Source: Agrobacterium tumefaciens (GTDB lineage Bacteria; Pseudomonadota; Alphaproteobacteria; Rhizobiales; Rhizobiaceae). From it: DNA of 64,000 nucleotides. The stretch is taken from contig CP048472.1 of NCBI GenBank assembly GCA_025559845.1, forward strand, positions 113,577-177,576. The letters are read 5' to 3'. The translations under genes were made by a program, and so were the position numbers. The notes under the pieces were generated by a model that saw only the letters and a list, made by a program, of their open reading frames with translations, was not told where the DNA came from and did not search any database. This document shows positions 47,797 to 57,882 of the stretch, piece after piece (position 1 is the stretch's first letter; each line of letters begins with the position of its first letter).

Positions 47797-47894
47797 CGTG
47801 AAGGTTCTCGCGTCTTCGTGATTGAACTGGAGCGGCCCGTGATCTGGCGATGTCTCGGATGCCACCATAGGCGGATAGCGCCGCTTCAACGACT

Positions 47895-47909
47895 ATCGTA
47901 TTATGCGAT
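47895..47909. promoter_or_regulatory. Candidate LysR operator dyad
   Basis: ATCGTATTATGCGAT, symmetrical arms ATCG/CGAT around a seven-base AT core, in the divergent region between the LysR gene and the ABC transporter operon. Fits the general T-N11-A pattern. Confidence 0.45.
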
Positions 47910-48000
47910 ATTTCCACTCAATCAGTGCTTTTTCAACTTAGACCGACTTTCACGCGCGTACTAATCTGCTTGAGCAACAAAAAAAGGGGAATGTGTTCAA

Positions 48001-49044
48001 ATGAAAATTGCAAAATACACGACTTGTTTGGTCGGGCTCATGATGGGGCTGGGCAGTACCGCTGCGCTGTCGCAGGATCTGATCGTGAATGGTCAGGGTG
48101 GTCCGTATGAAGAACTCATCCAGGAGGCAATTATCAAGCCGTTTATGGCTGAGACCGGCCTTAAAGTTCTGTATGATCCGGTGGGATCTGCCTCGCAAGA
48201 CTATGCTAAAATCAAGGCCTCCCGAGGTTATCCAGGCTGGGACGTTAACGTGATGACGGCGGCTCAGTCCCTTGATGGGTGCAAGGACGGGCTACTGGAG
48301 CGGATCACACCGGAGAAAGTGCCAAATCTTGCGTCTATCGACCCCGGCGTACGCGAACTTGCCGGGAAGTGCGGGGCGGTGCACGAGCTGCAGTATGTCG
48401 CTCTATTGTATCGCACCGACAAGCTCAATCCGGCCCCCACGTCCTGGAACGTGCTGGCGGACTCCAAGCTTGAGGGCAAGATTGTCTTGCCGGTTTTCAG
48501 CAATGCAATGGCAGCTCAAATGCTGCAGGTATTCTCTGCGGCCGCTGGTAATGACCCCAACGATGTCGATCCCGGTTTCAAGAAAATGGTCGAGTTGGCG
48601 CCGCGTGCTCTGGCTTTCGGCGAGACATCGGCGTTGATGGATCCGTATATTCGCCAGGGAGAAGCCTGGGCTATGCCTTTTTACAGCGGCCGTTCTGCGC
48701 TGATGAAGGCTGAAGGCGTGCCTGTTGATTTTATTATACCGAAGGAAGGCACCGTCCCGCTCGTGGCCACCCTCAATGTACCTGCCAATGCGGAGCACAA
48801 GGAGGCAGCGTACAAATTCATCAACTACTGGCTCAGCAAGACCGGCCAGGAAAACTGGGCGCAAGCGTATCAGGTTGGTACGGCGCGCGCTGATGTTGAG
48901 CTGCCGGCGGAATTCCGCAAGAACCAGATCACCACCCGAGAAGACATCCAGAAGCTGATACTACCGAATATGGCAGTGATGGCGACCCGTATACCACAGT
49001 GGGGCGATCGTTGGGAACGTGAAGTCGTTCCCGCTGCAAGGTAA
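48001..49044 (+). CDS. Periplasmic solute-binding protein, spermidine/putrescine (PotD) type
   Basis: 347 residues. Signal peptide MKIAKYTTCLVGLMMGLGST..ALSQ cut before DLIVNGQGG. Family 1 features: GGPYEELIQEAIIKPFMAET, YPGWDVNVM, AWAMPFYSGRSALM, AAYKFINYWLS. Binds a small polar solute for the adjacent permeases. AGGGGA lies ~13 bases before the ATG. First gene of a four-gene transporter operon followed by an MmgE/PrpD gene. Confidence 0.9.
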   Translation: MKIAKYTTCLVGLMMGLGSTAALSQDLIVNGQGGPYEELIQEAIIKPFMAETGLKVLYDPVGSASQDYAKIKASRGYPGWDVNVMTAAQSLDGCKDGLLERITPEKVPNLASIDPGVRELAGKCGAVHELQYVALLYRTDKLNPAPTSWNVLADSKLEGKIVLPVFSNAMAAQMLQVFSAAAGNDPNDVDPGFKKMVELAPRALAFGETSALMDPYIRQGEAWAMPFYSGRSALMKAEGVPVDFIIPKEGTVPLVATLNVPANAEHKEAAYKFINYWLSKTGQENWAQAYQVGTARADVELPAEFRKNQITTREDIQKLILPNMAVMATRIPQWGDRWEREVVPAAR

Positions 49045-49056
49045 GGTGGTTCCACC

Positions 49057-49941
49057 ATGGTAACAACCCATTCAATTTCTGCGGCAACAAAGGGCCGCAG
49101 ATCCCTTCACCTTGGCGGCTACTTGCCGCTGATCCCGCCGGTTACAATTCTGCTTCTTTTCTTTGCGCTGCCTGTCGGCATGATGATCGGACTAAGTCTG
49201 CAGTCAACAGTTACGGGCACCTTTGGTCTGCAACAGTATCACGATTTTTTCACTGACGATCTGGCTCTGGACGGATTGCGACGTACGCTTGTTTTATCGG
49301 GGATTGTGGCACTCTGTGTAACCACAATGGCCTATCCTATTGCCTACTACCTGGCGCGCTCGACATCTCGTTGGAGAGCCGTTGTATTTGGCATTGCCAT
49401 CGCTCCGGAACTTGCGGGCGTGGTGCTACGTACTTACGGCTGGTTGGTAATTCTCGAGAAGAACGGCTTTATCAACAATACGTTGATTTGGATGGGTCTA
49501 ATTCAGAGCCCTCTTCCTCTGATGAACAATATGTTCGGAGCGGTTGTTGGTTTGACCCATGTGCTCCTGCCCTTTGGTATCCTGTCGCTTTTGACCAGCT
49601 TACAGGGCGTTGATCGTAATCTGGAAAAGGCCGCGCAAATTCTGGGTGCATCCCGGTTGTCCGTTTTGCGTTATGTTGTTCTCCCTCTCTCCTTGCCCGG
49701 CATCATAAGCTCTTTCTTGATCGCCTTCACCCTGTCCGCGAGCGCTTATGCGACGCCGGCGCTCTTGGGTGGAATGAAGTTCAGGGTGCTTGCTACGATG
49801 ATTTACCACGAGGTGATGGTTGTGGTGGATTGGCCCGCTGCTGCTGCGATGGCAATTGTTCTGCTGGCAATTGTGCTGTGCATCGCCTTTATCAGTGCAC
49901 GTGCCGAAAATCGCATTGTCAGCAGATTGCATGTGAGGTGA
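49057..49941 (+). CDS. ABC transporter permease, PotB type
   Basis: 294 residues, six membrane segments beginning with LPLIPPVTILLLFFALPVGM. EAA loop: KAAQILGASRLSVLRYVVLP. The N-terminal ~25 residues are cytoplasmic. It forms the channel with the PotC-type partner whose ATG is four bases downstream. Confidence 0.9.
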   Translation: MVTTHSISAATKGRRSLHLGGYLPLIPPVTILLLFFALPVGMMIGLSLQSTVTGTFGLQQYHDFFTDDLALDGLRRTLVLSGIVALCVTTMAYPIAYYLARSTSRWRAVVFGIAIAPELAGVVLRTYGWLVILEKNGFINNTLIWMGLIQSPLPLMNNMFGAVVGLTHVLLPFGILSLLTSLQGVDRNLEKAAQILGASRLSVLRYVVLPLSLPGIISSFLIAFTLSASAYATPALLGGMKFRVLATMIYHEVMVVVDWPAAAAMAIVLLAIVLCIAFISARAENRIVSRLHVR

Positions 49942-49945
49942 GGTG

Positions 49946-50752
49946 ATGAGCAGATTCGTTTTACCTGGCCTCTATTGGCTGTTTTTCTCGCTGATTGTTC
50001 TCTTCATCGCACTGCCACTTGTAGTGGTAGTGGCCGCCTCGTTCAGCCCGACGAGCAAGGTCACTTTCGAGTTCTGGACCTGGACTTTCGATTGGTTCCG
50101 GAAACTGTGGACGCCAAGATGGATTGATCCTTTCATCCTCAGTGTAAAAGTAGCCGCGCTTGTAGCGGTGATCACCGGAACGTTGGCGTCGCTTGGCGCC
50201 TACGCAGTAGCATATCGCAGGGTGCCGGGTCATACCGCCATCATGTCGTTTTTGTTGTCGCCCCTTGCGGTGCCTCAGATCGTCAAAGGCGTGGCAATCG
50301 TCTTGTTTTTCTCCTCTGCTGGTTTGTATCGATATCTGGGCTTTCCCGGGTTGGTCCTCGCCCATGTGATTTTGACGATGCCCTTTGCCGTAAGGATGAT
50401 CGTCACATCGATCTATAATTTTGACAAGAACCTCGACCGGGCTGCTCAAATTTTGGGTGCGAATAAGTTTCAGCGCATTTTCTACGTGCTGTTGCCGCTG
50501 ATCAAACCGGGCATTTTTTCGGGCATGACTTTTGCCTTCGTCCTCTCGTTCAATGATGTGCCCTTGTCCCTTTTTCTCGCTCGTCCGGGTGAAGTGCCGC
50601 TGCCCATCAAGGTGATCGAATACTTCCAATATGGCCTTGATCCCGTTTTGGCCGCAGTCAATGTCGCTTCCCTTCTCTTCCTTCTCGCAGTGATCTTTCT
50701 GTTCGAGCGGATTGGTGGGTTCTCGGCACAAATCCACGGAGGCAGCAAATGA
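49946..50752 (+). CDS. ABC transporter permease, PotC type
   Basis: 268 residues from ATG 49946 (a GTG one codon earlier is in frame); preceded by GAGGTGAGG. Six membrane segments; EAA loop DRAAQILGANKFQRIFYVLL. PotC-type ending SFNDVPLSLFLARPGEVPLP, which in the family couples to outward/inward gating. Overlaps the ATPase start by four bases. Confidence 0.9.
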   Translation: MSRFVLPGLYWLFFSLIVLFIALPLVVVVAASFSPTSKVTFEFWTWTFDWFRKLWTPRWIDPFILSVKVAALVAVITGTLASLGAYAVAYRRVPGHTAIMSFLLSPLAVPQIVKGVAIVLFFSSAGLYRYLGFPGLVLAHVILTMPFAVRMIVTSIYNFDKNLDRAAQILGANKFQRIFYVLLPLIKPGIFSGMTFAFVLSFNDVPLSLFLARPGEVPLPIKVIEYFQYGLDPVLAAVNVASLLFLLAVIFLFERIGGFSAQIHGGSK

Positions 50753-51834
50753 GTTCGATCGACAATGCAGATATCCAACTGGTGGATGTTTCGAAAACCT
50801 ATGGCAATCATCTGGTCGTCGATCGGATCAATCTCGTCATCCCAAAAGGCGAGTTCGTCAGCATTCTCGGGCCATCTGGCTGTGGAAAGACCACTACTCT
50901 GAACATGGTTGCGGGCTTCCTTGAGCCGAGTTCGGGGGAAATCCGCATCCGCGGAAAGGATCAAGTCGGTGTTCCACCCGAAAAGCGCAACATTGGGCTG
51001 GTCTTCCAAAACTATGCGCTCTTCCCGCATATGACTGTCGCGGAAAATGTAGCCTTTGGGCTCAAGATGAAGCGAAAATCCAAATCGGAAATCGAAGAGG
51101 GGGTTCGCCGTGCACTCAAGAGTGTCCATCTCGAAGGCTATGAGACACGTTACCCCAAAGAGCTTTCGGGTGGTCAGCAGCAGAGAACGGCTCTGGCACG
51201 CGCTATCGCGCCACAACCCTCTGTATTGCTGCTTGACGAGCCCCTATCAAATCTTGATCTGAAGCTTCGTGAAGCCATGCGCATCGAGTTGAAAGAAATC
51301 CAGCAGCAGCTCGGAATGACGTTTGTGTATGTTACGCACGATCAGGAAGAAGCCATGGCGATGTCAGACCGGGTCGTCGTCATGTCAGGTGGTCTGATTG
51401 CGCAGGAGGGCCGACCAACGGATATATATCAAAATCCGGTCTCCGCCTTTGTGGCGGACTTTATCGGCAAATCAAATCTGTTGGCTGTCACAAGCGTCGA
51501 GAAGATGGGTGGTGAGCTCAGGCTGACTCTCAAAGGCGGCCCGACGCTGGTGGCAGACGAAACGCCCTCAACTCCAACCGGCAGGATAGAGCTGTGCTGT
51601 ATCCGGCCGGAAAATGTGCAGTTGGCTGCGCCGGAAGAGACGAGTGAGAATCTCTTACCAGGCCGGGTGGACAAAATGGTCAATCTGGGAGCCCATGTCG
51701 ATGTATGGGTAGACGTCTCCCAGGATTGCACCATTAAAGCGCAAATCCCGGTTCGCCGTCTGCAGGGCGTTGATGTCGGCAGCATGGTCAAACTGCGAAT
51801 TGAACCGAAAGCTATTCAGCCACTGGCTGGATAA
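50749..51834 (+). CDS. ABC transporter ATPase, PotA type
   Basis: 361 residues. Walker A GPSGCGKTT (~43-51), Q-loop FQNYALFPHMT, signature LSGGQQQRTALARA, Walker B LLLDEPLSNLD and the C-terminal TOBE regulatory domain (CIRPENVQL). Drives uptake by the permeases just upstream. A rho-independent terminator follows at 51861-51889. Confidence 0.93.
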   Translation: MSSIDNADIQLVDVSKTYGNHLVVDRINLVIPKGEFVSILGPSGCGKTTTLNMVAGFLEPSSGEIRIRGKDQVGVPPEKRNIGLVFQNYALFPHMTVAENVAFGLKMKRKSKSEIEEGVRRALKSVHLEGYETRYPKELSGGQQQRTALARAIAPQPSVLLLDEPLSNLDLKLREAMRIELKEIQQQLGMTFVYVTHDQEEAMAMSDRVVVMSGGLIAQEGRPTDIYQNPVSAFVADFIGKSNLLAVTSVEKMGGELRLTLKGGPTLVADETPSTPTGRIELCCIRPENVQLAAPEETSENLLPGRVDKMVNLGAHVDVWVDVSQDCTIKAQIPVRRLQGVDVGSMVKLRIEPKAIQPLAG

Positions 51835-51860
51835 CCGGCATTCCTTGGTTCGCTTTTGCG

Positions 51861-51889
51861 GCGGCAGGTTTTTCATCTGCCGCTGTTTT
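51861..51889 (+). terminator. Rho-independent terminator
   Basis: GCGGCAG, nine-base loop, CTGCCGC, then TGTTTT. Sits in the 83-base gap between the ATPase and the MmgE/PrpD gene, so the latter may be expressed at a reduced level. Confidence 0.7.
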
Positions 51890-51917
51890 CTCTCTGCAAC
51901 ACATTCAGGAAACGGGC

Positions 51918-53240
51918 ATGCTAATGGCACAAGACGGCAAGTCCGCACCGCGGCTGATCGCGCATCTTCACCAATTCCGAGACGGGCCTTGGCAGCCGAA
52001 CGTTTTGCAACGAACCAAACTTTGTCTCGTCGACAGTCTTGGCTGTTTTTCTGGCGGGTTGTCTCTCACGCATTTCAAGCAGTCGACAGCAGGTTTTAAA
52101 CGTACTCTGTTTTCTACTGGTGCCGAAATTCGATCCTCACCATTTCTTCGAGCTTATCTCTACGGACAGGCGGTGATCGCGATGGATTATGACGATACTT
52201 TGTATGGTCATCCCGGCGGTCCCGTTATCGGCGCGATATTGGCGGTTGCCAGCGAAAGCAATTTCACGCTCGACCGGATATTGAGAGGTATTGCCGCAGG
52301 CTATGAAACACATGGCATACTCTGTGAAGCGACCAAACCATCACCGGAACACGCAGCCAAGATTCGCTCAGTCGGTAATCTTGATACCATCGCTGCGGCG
52401 CTGGGGATCTCTGTAGCGCTCAATCTCGATGACGAAATGATCGAGCGTATAATTGGGGTCTCTGCCGCGCACTCCATTGTCCCCTACACGGCGAAATGGT
52501 ACGAGCGGCCCGTGCCTGGAATGAAGAATAATATTGGCTGGATCGCAGCCGGGGCGGTGTTGGCTGTGAACCTTGCACTCGAGGGCCAGACGGGCATTAC
52601 CCAGCCGCTTGAGGGTGATAAGGGTTTCTGGAGAATGGCGGGTTCTGACCGCTGGGTCTTCAATGAAGATTTGCTTGGCAAGCCGCCTGCGGTCCTACGC
52701 ACGGGTTTCAAGCATTACCCTGCGTGCTGGCACACTCAGGAATATCTCAAAACTTTTTCCACGCTTCTTGCCCAGGTCGATGCAGAGGACGATGTGCTTG
52801 ATATCGTCATTTTTGCGACCCCCGATATCGAGAAATTCTGCGACAGAAATCTTATCGGGACGGCCGATGTCGCATTCAGCCTGCCTGCGATGTTTGAGTT
52901 GCTTATTGCGGGGGTTGAGCCCGGTCCTCTTTGGGCTGCAAAAAAGCCGCAGCTCGTGGAGCGTGGCTTCCACTATATGCGCTCCGACGAAAGACAAGTT
53001 CTGATCAATACACGTAAGGGGCGGGAACTGACCGCGTCAGTTGGACTGAACAGTTTATCGGACGGAGCAGGAAATGGTCTCGACTATGATGGTGTTTTGG
53101 CGAAATTTCGAAGGCTGGCGCCCGCCGATCTGCAACTCGCTATCCTTCCGCTTCTCAACCTTGAAAGTTCTGACGAGGCTGAAGTCGGAACCGATATTGC
53201 ACAGCTATATGAGAACATTTTCAAATTGTTGATGCAATAG
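51918..53240 (+). CDS. MmgE/PrpD-family protein (possible epimerase)
   Basis: 440 residues. Family features: CLVDSLGCFSGG, AVIAMDYDDTLYGHPGGPVI (the conserved metal-free Asp/His active-site stretch), YPACWHTQ and the two-domain layout. The family includes 2-methylcitrate dehydratase, cis-aconitate decarboxylase and the iminodisuccinate epimerase of Agrobacterium. The last acts on an N-substituted aspartate, structurally close to succinamopine-type opines. I suggest an opine epimerase but cannot prove it. Terminal gene of this block; the trb operon converges on it. Confidence 0.82.
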   Translation: MLMAQDGKSAPRLIAHLHQFRDGPWQPNVLQRTKLCLVDSLGCFSGGLSLTHFKQSTAGFKRTLFSTGAEIRSSPFLRAYLYGQAVIAMDYDDTLYGHPGGPVIGAILAVASESNFTLDRILRGIAAGYETHGILCEATKPSPEHAAKIRSVGNLDTIAAALGISVALNLDDEMIERIIGVSAAHSIVPYTAKWYERPVPGMKNNIGWIAAGAVLAVNLALEGQTGITQPLEGDKGFWRMAGSDRWVFNEDLLGKPPAVLRTGFKHYPACWHTQEYLKTFSTLLAQVDAEDDVLDIVIFATPDIEKFCDRNLIGTADVAFSLPAMFELLIAGVEPGPLWAAKKPQLVERGFHYMRSDERQVLINTRKGRELTASVGLNSLSDGAGNGLDYDGVLAKFRRLAPADLQLAILPLLNLESSDEAEVGTDIAQLYENIFKLLMQ

Positions 53241-53265
53241 CTTTCGAAGTGGGCGGGAAGAGTTT

Positions 53266-53290
53266 GCTTTTCCTCGCGAGTGGAGGAAGC
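53266..53290. terminator. Weak hairpin between PrpD-like gene and trbI
   Basis: GCTTTTCCTC/GAGGAAGC around GCGAGTG, imperfect by two unpaired T, in the 94-base convergent gap. Plausible bidirectional terminator. Confidence 0.4.
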
Positions 53291-53334
53291 TATCTCAGTT
53301 GCGTCTACTCCGTGATACCGCTTGGAGGCCTCCG

Positions 53335-54648
53335 TCAGCCACTATAGGTGCCGGGAAAGATGATGTCCTGGTCAACTAGCACATTGAACTTGAAGCCGGG
53401 CCGGATTTCCAGCGTTGGCTGCACGTCCATGTTGCGCTGGATTGTCCGGTCAGCAACACGCCCGAAAGTCTCCGCGAAATTCCGCCTTGCGGCATCCGAG
53501 GCGGTGTCCTGGGTCGCCAGTGTCGAACTCTGCGGCACGGCCATGTCGATCCCGGTTCCGATGAGGGCAATCAGCACGGCCGAACCGAATGTTTTGAGGT
53601 AGTGATTATCCACCTTGTCCTTAAACCCGCCATAACCTTCAGCGTCCGTTCCCGCCATGCCGCCGATCTGCAGCGTCGAGCCGTTCGGGAAAATGATGTC
53701 GGACCACACGACGAGCACGCGGCTCTGGCCGAACGATACCTTGCTGTCGTAACGGCCGAACAGCTTCGTTCCCTGCGGGATCAGAAGCCGATGTCCCGTC
53801 GCTGAATCGTAGACGTTCTGGCTCACCTGAGCGGTGATCCGGCCGGGAAGGTCGGAATTAATCCCGGTAATCAATGTCGCGGGGATAACAGAGCCACGCT
53901 TGAGTTCGTAAAGCGACTGTTGGGGGACAACTCGGTTGGGCAGGTAGCCGAGCTCCTTGAGGTCGGCATTGAAGAAATCCTCCTTGGATTTTTGGCCGTT
54001 CGGATCACTGTTCTGCCCAGCGAGGCCCGAGCGAAGAGCTGCAGCGTACAAGTCGGACGCGCCAGGTGTCGCCGAAGTGGAAACTCCGTTCGTCGTCGCG
54101 CCAGACGTGTCGGCCGTTTCCGCTGCCCGCCTGTCGAACTTGCCGCGATCGACGGCGATCGGCGAGTCATACGCGGCGTCATTGGCCTGCAGCCGGGCCA
54201 TTCTCTGGCGTTGCCGCTCGCGGAGATATTGCTCTTCCTGCTCGCGTGCCAGGCGCGCGCGCCAGACCTGTTCGGATTCCAGCACCTCGGCGGGCCGTGC
54301 CTCTTCCCTGTGACGGGGCTGCGCTGTGAACGGATTGACCGAGCGCTTCTCTTCCTGCGTTTCGACGGGGGTCGGCTGTAGCGTCGTCACCTGCTGCGGC
54401 TCGCCGATGATGCCGTCTGAGACACCGCGCTTGAACTGGTCGGCGAAGGTCGAGGCCGGATCACCGGAGCTTGTCTCCGGTCCGGTGTCGCGGAAATATA
54501 GCCCGCGCGAGGTCAGGCCGTAGAAGATGACCGCGAGGAAGGCGACGACGAGCACGACCACGACGATGATCGGCAGACGGTTGATCCGACGCATGCCGGC
54601 GCCTGTGTTCTCGTTCTTGGCGCCGCCGAGCTTGAGCGATTGAACCAT
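53335..54648 (-). CDS. trbI: TrbI, mating-pair formation (VirB10-like)
   Basis: 437 residues. One membrane anchor at ~23-47 (LPIIVVVVLVVAFLAVIFYG), a Gln/Arg/Pro-rich periplasmic linker, and a C-terminal VirB10-type beta barrel (KRGSVIPATLITGINSDLPG ... LLIPQGTKLFGRYDSKVSF). It bridges inner and outer membranes in the conjugation pore. Last gene of the trb operon. Confidence 0.95.
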   Translation of the reverse strand: MVQSLKLGGAKNENTGAGMRRINRLPIIVVVVLVVAFLAVIFYGLTSRGLYFRDTGPETSSGDPASTFADQFKRGVSDGIIGEPQQVTTLQPTPVETQEEKRSVNPFTAQPRHREEARPAEVLESEQVWRARLAREQEEQYLRERQRQRMARLQANDAAYDSPIAVDRGKFDRRAAETADTSGATTNGVSTSATPGASDLYAAALRSGLAGQNSDPNGQKSKEDFFNADLKELGYLPNRVVPQQSLYELKRGSVIPATLITGINSDLPGRITAQVSQNVYDSATGHRLLIPQGTKLFGRYDSKVSFGQSRVLVVWSDIIFPNGSTLQIGGMAGTDAEGYGGFKDKVDNHYLKTFGSAVLIALIGTGIDMAVPQSSTLATQDTASDAARRNFAETFGRVADRTIQRNMDVQPTLEIRPGFKFNVLVDQDIIFPGTYSG

Positions 54649-54660
54649 GAGCGCCCTCCC

Positions 54661-55140
54661 CTAACCGCGTTTCATGACCGAGAGCGCGCTCGCCGGCTGG
54701 GCACCCGTCGTGGTGACGGTGTAGGCGCGGCCGAGCTCGACGCTATTGGTCGACAGGCGCGCGAGAACCTGGCCCTCGAATGGAATGACGACATAGGCGA
54801 GCGGCACAGTGCGGGTCGCGCCATCGATCTTCTGGTCAGTCACGACGGCATAACCCCATCCTTTCAGTGCAGCTTCCAGCGCTTGCCCGAAGGGCGAGCT
54901 GTCCTGCTTCAGCGAGACGGTCGCGGTTCCGGGGCCGATCTGCTCGGCGAGCCTGCTCACCATGTCACCGGCGATGGCGCTCGCCGCCGGTCCCGAGATT
55001 TCGGCGGGCGCGTTGCTGGTAGTCAGCCCGTCCGTTCCGAGCGACTGGCATCCGGAAAGGAAGAGCGCGAGGGTGCAGCCGGCGGCAAAGCTGGGGAGGG
55101 CGTGCAAGGGCTGTAGGTGGGTGAGGAAGCTTCGCATCAC
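54661..55140 (-). CDS. trbH: TrbH, mating-pair formation lipoprotein
   Basis: 159 residues. Lipoprotein signal peptide ending in the lipobox LSGC (Cys ~31), then a small outer-membrane or periplasmic domain. Position between trbG and trbI matches Ti trb operons. The start lies at the trbG stop (short overlap); two tandem Met codons are present. Confidence 0.9.
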   Translation of the reverse strand: MMRSFLTHLQPLHALPSFAAGCTLALFLSGCQSLGTDGLTTSNAPAEISGPAASAIAGDMVSRLAEQIGPGTATVSLKQDSSPFGQALEAALKGWGYAVVTDQKIDGATRTVPLAYVVIPFEGQVLARLSTNSVELGRAYTVTTTGAQPASALSVMKRG

Positions 55141-56003
55141 CGCCCTCCCCGCCGGATCGTCACCTTCTCCTGTTTCCAGCCGACGCCGGAGACGAGGACC
55201 GCACGGTCGACGTGATAGTCAACCACCATCATATCGCCCTTCATCCGGTAATTGACGATGCGGTTCTGCCCACCCGAGACGACGAACAGGACCGGCACGT
55301 CCTGGCCGGAGATCGAGCGCGGGAACTGGACGTAGGTCTTCTCCCCGTCCGAATAGACGCGCGTCGGCCGCCAGCCGGCGCTACCTGAGACGGAATAGGA
55401 AAAATTGAGCTGCTCGGCCGAGACACCGGCGCCGGGAATGGTGCTCGCCTCCATTCGAGCATTGATGTCGGCGAGCCTGGTCGAGACGTCTTCCGGATAT
55501 TCGAAGCCGACGCGGGCCATATATTGCGTCTGATGCGACTTGAGCTGGATGTGATAAGTGCGGCGCGACGTCGTCACCACCATCGAGGTGACGAGGTTCG
55601 GCTCCGACGGCTTGACGATCAGGTGGATTGCCTGCCCTCCGGCCGCCCCCGACGTTGCCGGCTCGACCTTCCAGCGAACCGTGTCGCCGACGAGCACGTC
55701 GCGGACGACCTCGCCGCCCTGAAGCTCTATATCGCAGACCTGCAAGGGCGAGCAGACCACGGAGGGCTGAACCTCGCCATAGAGGAAGATCACCTTTCCG
55801 TCCGGTCCTTTCGTCACAAGGCCGCGACTTCCGCGCCACTGGCCGGAGATCCCCATCCCCTTCGCTTCGTTGGCCGTGACGCCATCGGCCGCGAGCGCGC
55901 GGGAGGAAAGTGAAGCCGACAACGGCACGATAGCAGCGACGATCGTGGCAGCAGTCAGCGTGGCCGAAAAACGTCTGAGTTGAATGTTCATGTTGGGGGC
56001 CAT
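55137..56003 (-). CDS. trbG: TrbG, mating-pair formation (VirB9-like)
   Basis: 288 residues from ATG 56003; an in-frame TTG at 56012 overlaps the trbF stop by four bases and an ATG at 55991 is also possible. Signal peptide [27 protein letters not shown]. VirB9/TrbG features are [40 protein letters not shown], and the C-terminal [18 protein letters not shown]. Forms the outer-membrane layer of the mating pore. Confidence 0.93.
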   Translation of the reverse strand: MAPNMNIQLRRFSATLTAATIVAAIVPLSASLSSRALAADGVTANEAKGMGISGQWRGSRGLVTKGPDGKVIFLYGEVQPSVVCSPLQVCDIELQGGEVVRDVLVGDTVRWKVEPATSGAAGGQAIHLIVKPSEPNLVTSMVVTTSRRTYHIQLKSHQTQYMARVGFEYPEDVSTRLADINARMEASTIPGAGVSAEQLNFSYSVSGSAGWRPTRVYSDGEKTYVQFPRSISGQDVPVLFVVSGGQNRIVNYRMKGDMMVVDYHVDRAVLVSGVGWKQEKVTIRRGGR

Positions 56004-56008
56004 GCCTT

Positions 56009-56671
56009 TCAAAGCTGCGCGGTCCAGTCGAGATCCCGGAGATAGAGACCGATCGGGTTCAGTCGGATGACGCCCTCGTCCTGCGGCGGCGTGAGTGTTA
56101 CCGTGGCGATGCTGCGGAACCGGCGTGTTGCGGTCTCCTTGCCGCGGCGATCGCGCTCGAACTCCGTCCAGTCGATCTGGTAGCTCTGGTTCGACAGCGC
56201 GACGATGTTGTTGACCTCGACGGCGACGGTCGCGTTCTTCGCCTTCTCGAACGGCGAGGAGGAGCGGAACCAGGCGTTGACCTTTTCGGTGGCGGGATCC
56301 GAGGTCCGAAGCAACGCATAGGTGCGATCGATATACTGCTTCTGCACGACCGCATCCGGCGTCACCGATCGGAAGTTCGAGACAAAGCCGCCGAGCGTGG
56401 CGCGAACCACGCGCGGGTCAGCATATTCGATCTGCTGCGGGAAGCCGACGCTCGAGGCCGTGCCGAGCTTATCGACCTCGACGATGTAGGGAATGAGCTT
56501 GACCTGCGTGCTCTGGTAGAGCGCATAAGCAAAGCCGATCACGGCCATGAGCATGGCGGTGATGCCGACGACACGCCACGCCGCGGCCGCCCTCACATAG
56601 GAGCCATAGCGCTCGTTCCATTCGGTTCTCGCAGCAATATAGGGATTGTCGGGCGGGGTACGTCCGGCCAT
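56009..56671 (-). CDS. trbF: TrbF, mating-pair formation (VirB8-like)
   Basis: 220 residues. N-terminal cytoplasmic part with [20 protein letters not shown], one membrane helix ([20 protein letters not shown], ~31-50) and the NTF2-like periplasmic VirB8 domain ending DWTAQL. Nucleates the inner-membrane part of the mating channel. Confidence 0.94.
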   Translation of the reverse strand: MAGRTPPDNPYIAARTEWNERYGSYVRAAAAWRVVGITAMLMAVIGFAYALYQSTQVKLIPYIVEVDKLGTASSVGFPQQIEYADPRVVRATLGGFVSNFRSVTPDAVVQKQYIDRTYALLRTSDPATEKVNAWFRSSSPFEKAKNATVAVEVNNIVALSNQSYQIDWTEFERDRRGKETATRRFRSIATVTLTPPQDEGVIRLNPIGLYLRDLDWTAQL

Positions 56672-56685
56672 GAGCGGTCAGCCTC

Positions 56686-57882
56686 TTATTTGTTTTCGTT
56701 GACGGGTGGAGGCGGAGGAGGCGCTGAGGGCCTGCCGGATTGCCGCGTCTGGTCGAGCTTGGCGTTGGCGAGACCGAGCAGCGAGCCGGCATAGGCACCG
56801 GGCGAGGCAATCGCCTTCTCCTTTGCTGCCGAGCCCGCCGCCCATCCGGCGTTGCCGATGCCGGACGCCATGCCACGGAGCGCCGCCCCGGCCATCGATG
56901 AGCCCTCAGCCCTCGCCGTACTTGCCGATTGCGCCCCTTTCATCGCGGCGCCTGCGCCAAGGAAAGCGCCGCCGGCGGCGAAGGCGGCCGTCTGACCACC
57001 GTGGCGGATTGCCTCCATGCCGCCCGAGACCGATGCACCCTGGACGACGCCCTGGATGATCGGCGGCACGTACATGGCGATAATGAAGACCACGACGGAG
57101 ATACCGGCGATGCCGAGCGTGGTGATGAACTGGTCGGAGGTCGCCGTCGGCGCCTCAGCCAGCCCGATCAGAATGTCGGAACCGATCTTCGCGATCATCA
57201 CCAGTGCCATCAGCTTCATGCCGACCGAGAAGGCATAGACAAGGTAACGGACCGCGAAATCCTTGGTATAGGAGCTGCCGCCGAGGCCGAGCATGATCAT
57301 GCCGGCGAGGAGGCCCACATACATCTCGACCATGACGGCGACAAAGATCGCGGCGACGAGGCTGAAAGCGACGACGACCACTATCATCGCGAAGACCGCG
57401 GCGATCGCCAGCGCATTGTCCTCCCACAAGCCGAACTTCGCCTGCTCCGACATTTTCGATGCCACGCGGATACCGGCATCGAAAATGTTGGCCGGCGAAG
57501 CGGAGCCCCCGCCGGCGCCGATCTGGAACAGGCTGTCGACCACCGCCTTGGCGAGCGCAGGGCCGCGATCGAGGATGAAGGCGAAGAGACCGATGAACAT
57601 GATCCGACGCACGAGCTCGGCGAACCAGGCGTCGAGGCTTGCCGCATTGATCGCCAGCCACACGGCGGCGATGCCGATCTCGATCCCGGCGAGGATCCAG
57701 AACAGGGAGCGCGCCGCGTTCATGATCGTCGTCTCCCAGCCCTTGGCGGCGGTGACGACCTGGTTCTCCAACGTGGTGAGCACGGAACCCTGTTGGGCGA
57801 GCGCCGGCGCTGTCGCGAGAGCCAGGATCGCGACGACGATGAATGCGGTTTCGAGCTTGCGGGACGAGCGGATGACTACCAT
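56686..57882 (-). CDS. trbL: TrbL, mating-pair formation (VirB6-like)
   Basis: 398 residues. Signal-like first helix, then at least five membrane segments up to ~residue 285 (for example IMFIGLFAFILDRG, AIAAVFAMIVVVVAFSLVAA, FIIAMYVPPIIQGV). The C-terminal ~110 residues are Ala/Gly-rich and end in a proline tract (PPPPPPVNENK). Polytopic inner-membrane channel subunit of the mating apparatus. Overlaps trbK by seven bases. Confidence 0.94.
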   Translation of the reverse strand: MVVIRSSRKLETAFIVVAILALATAPALAQQGSVLTTLENQVVTAAKGWETTIMNAARSLFWILAGIEIGIAAVWLAINAASLDAWFAELVRRIMFIGLFAFILDRGPALAKAVVDSLFQIGAGGGSASPANIFDAGIRVASKMSEQAKFGLWEDNALAIAAVFAMIVVVVAFSLVAAIFVAVMVEMYVGLLAGMIMLGLGGSSYTKDFAVRYLVYAFSVGMKLMALVMIAKIGSDILIGLAEAPTATSDQFITTLGIAGISVVVFIIAMYVPPIIQGVVQGASVSGGMEAIRHGGQTAAFAAGGAFLGAGAAMKGAQSASTARAEGSSMAGAALRGMASGIGNAGWAAGSAAKEKAIASPGAYAGSLLGLANAKLDQTRQSGRPSAPPPPPPVNENK

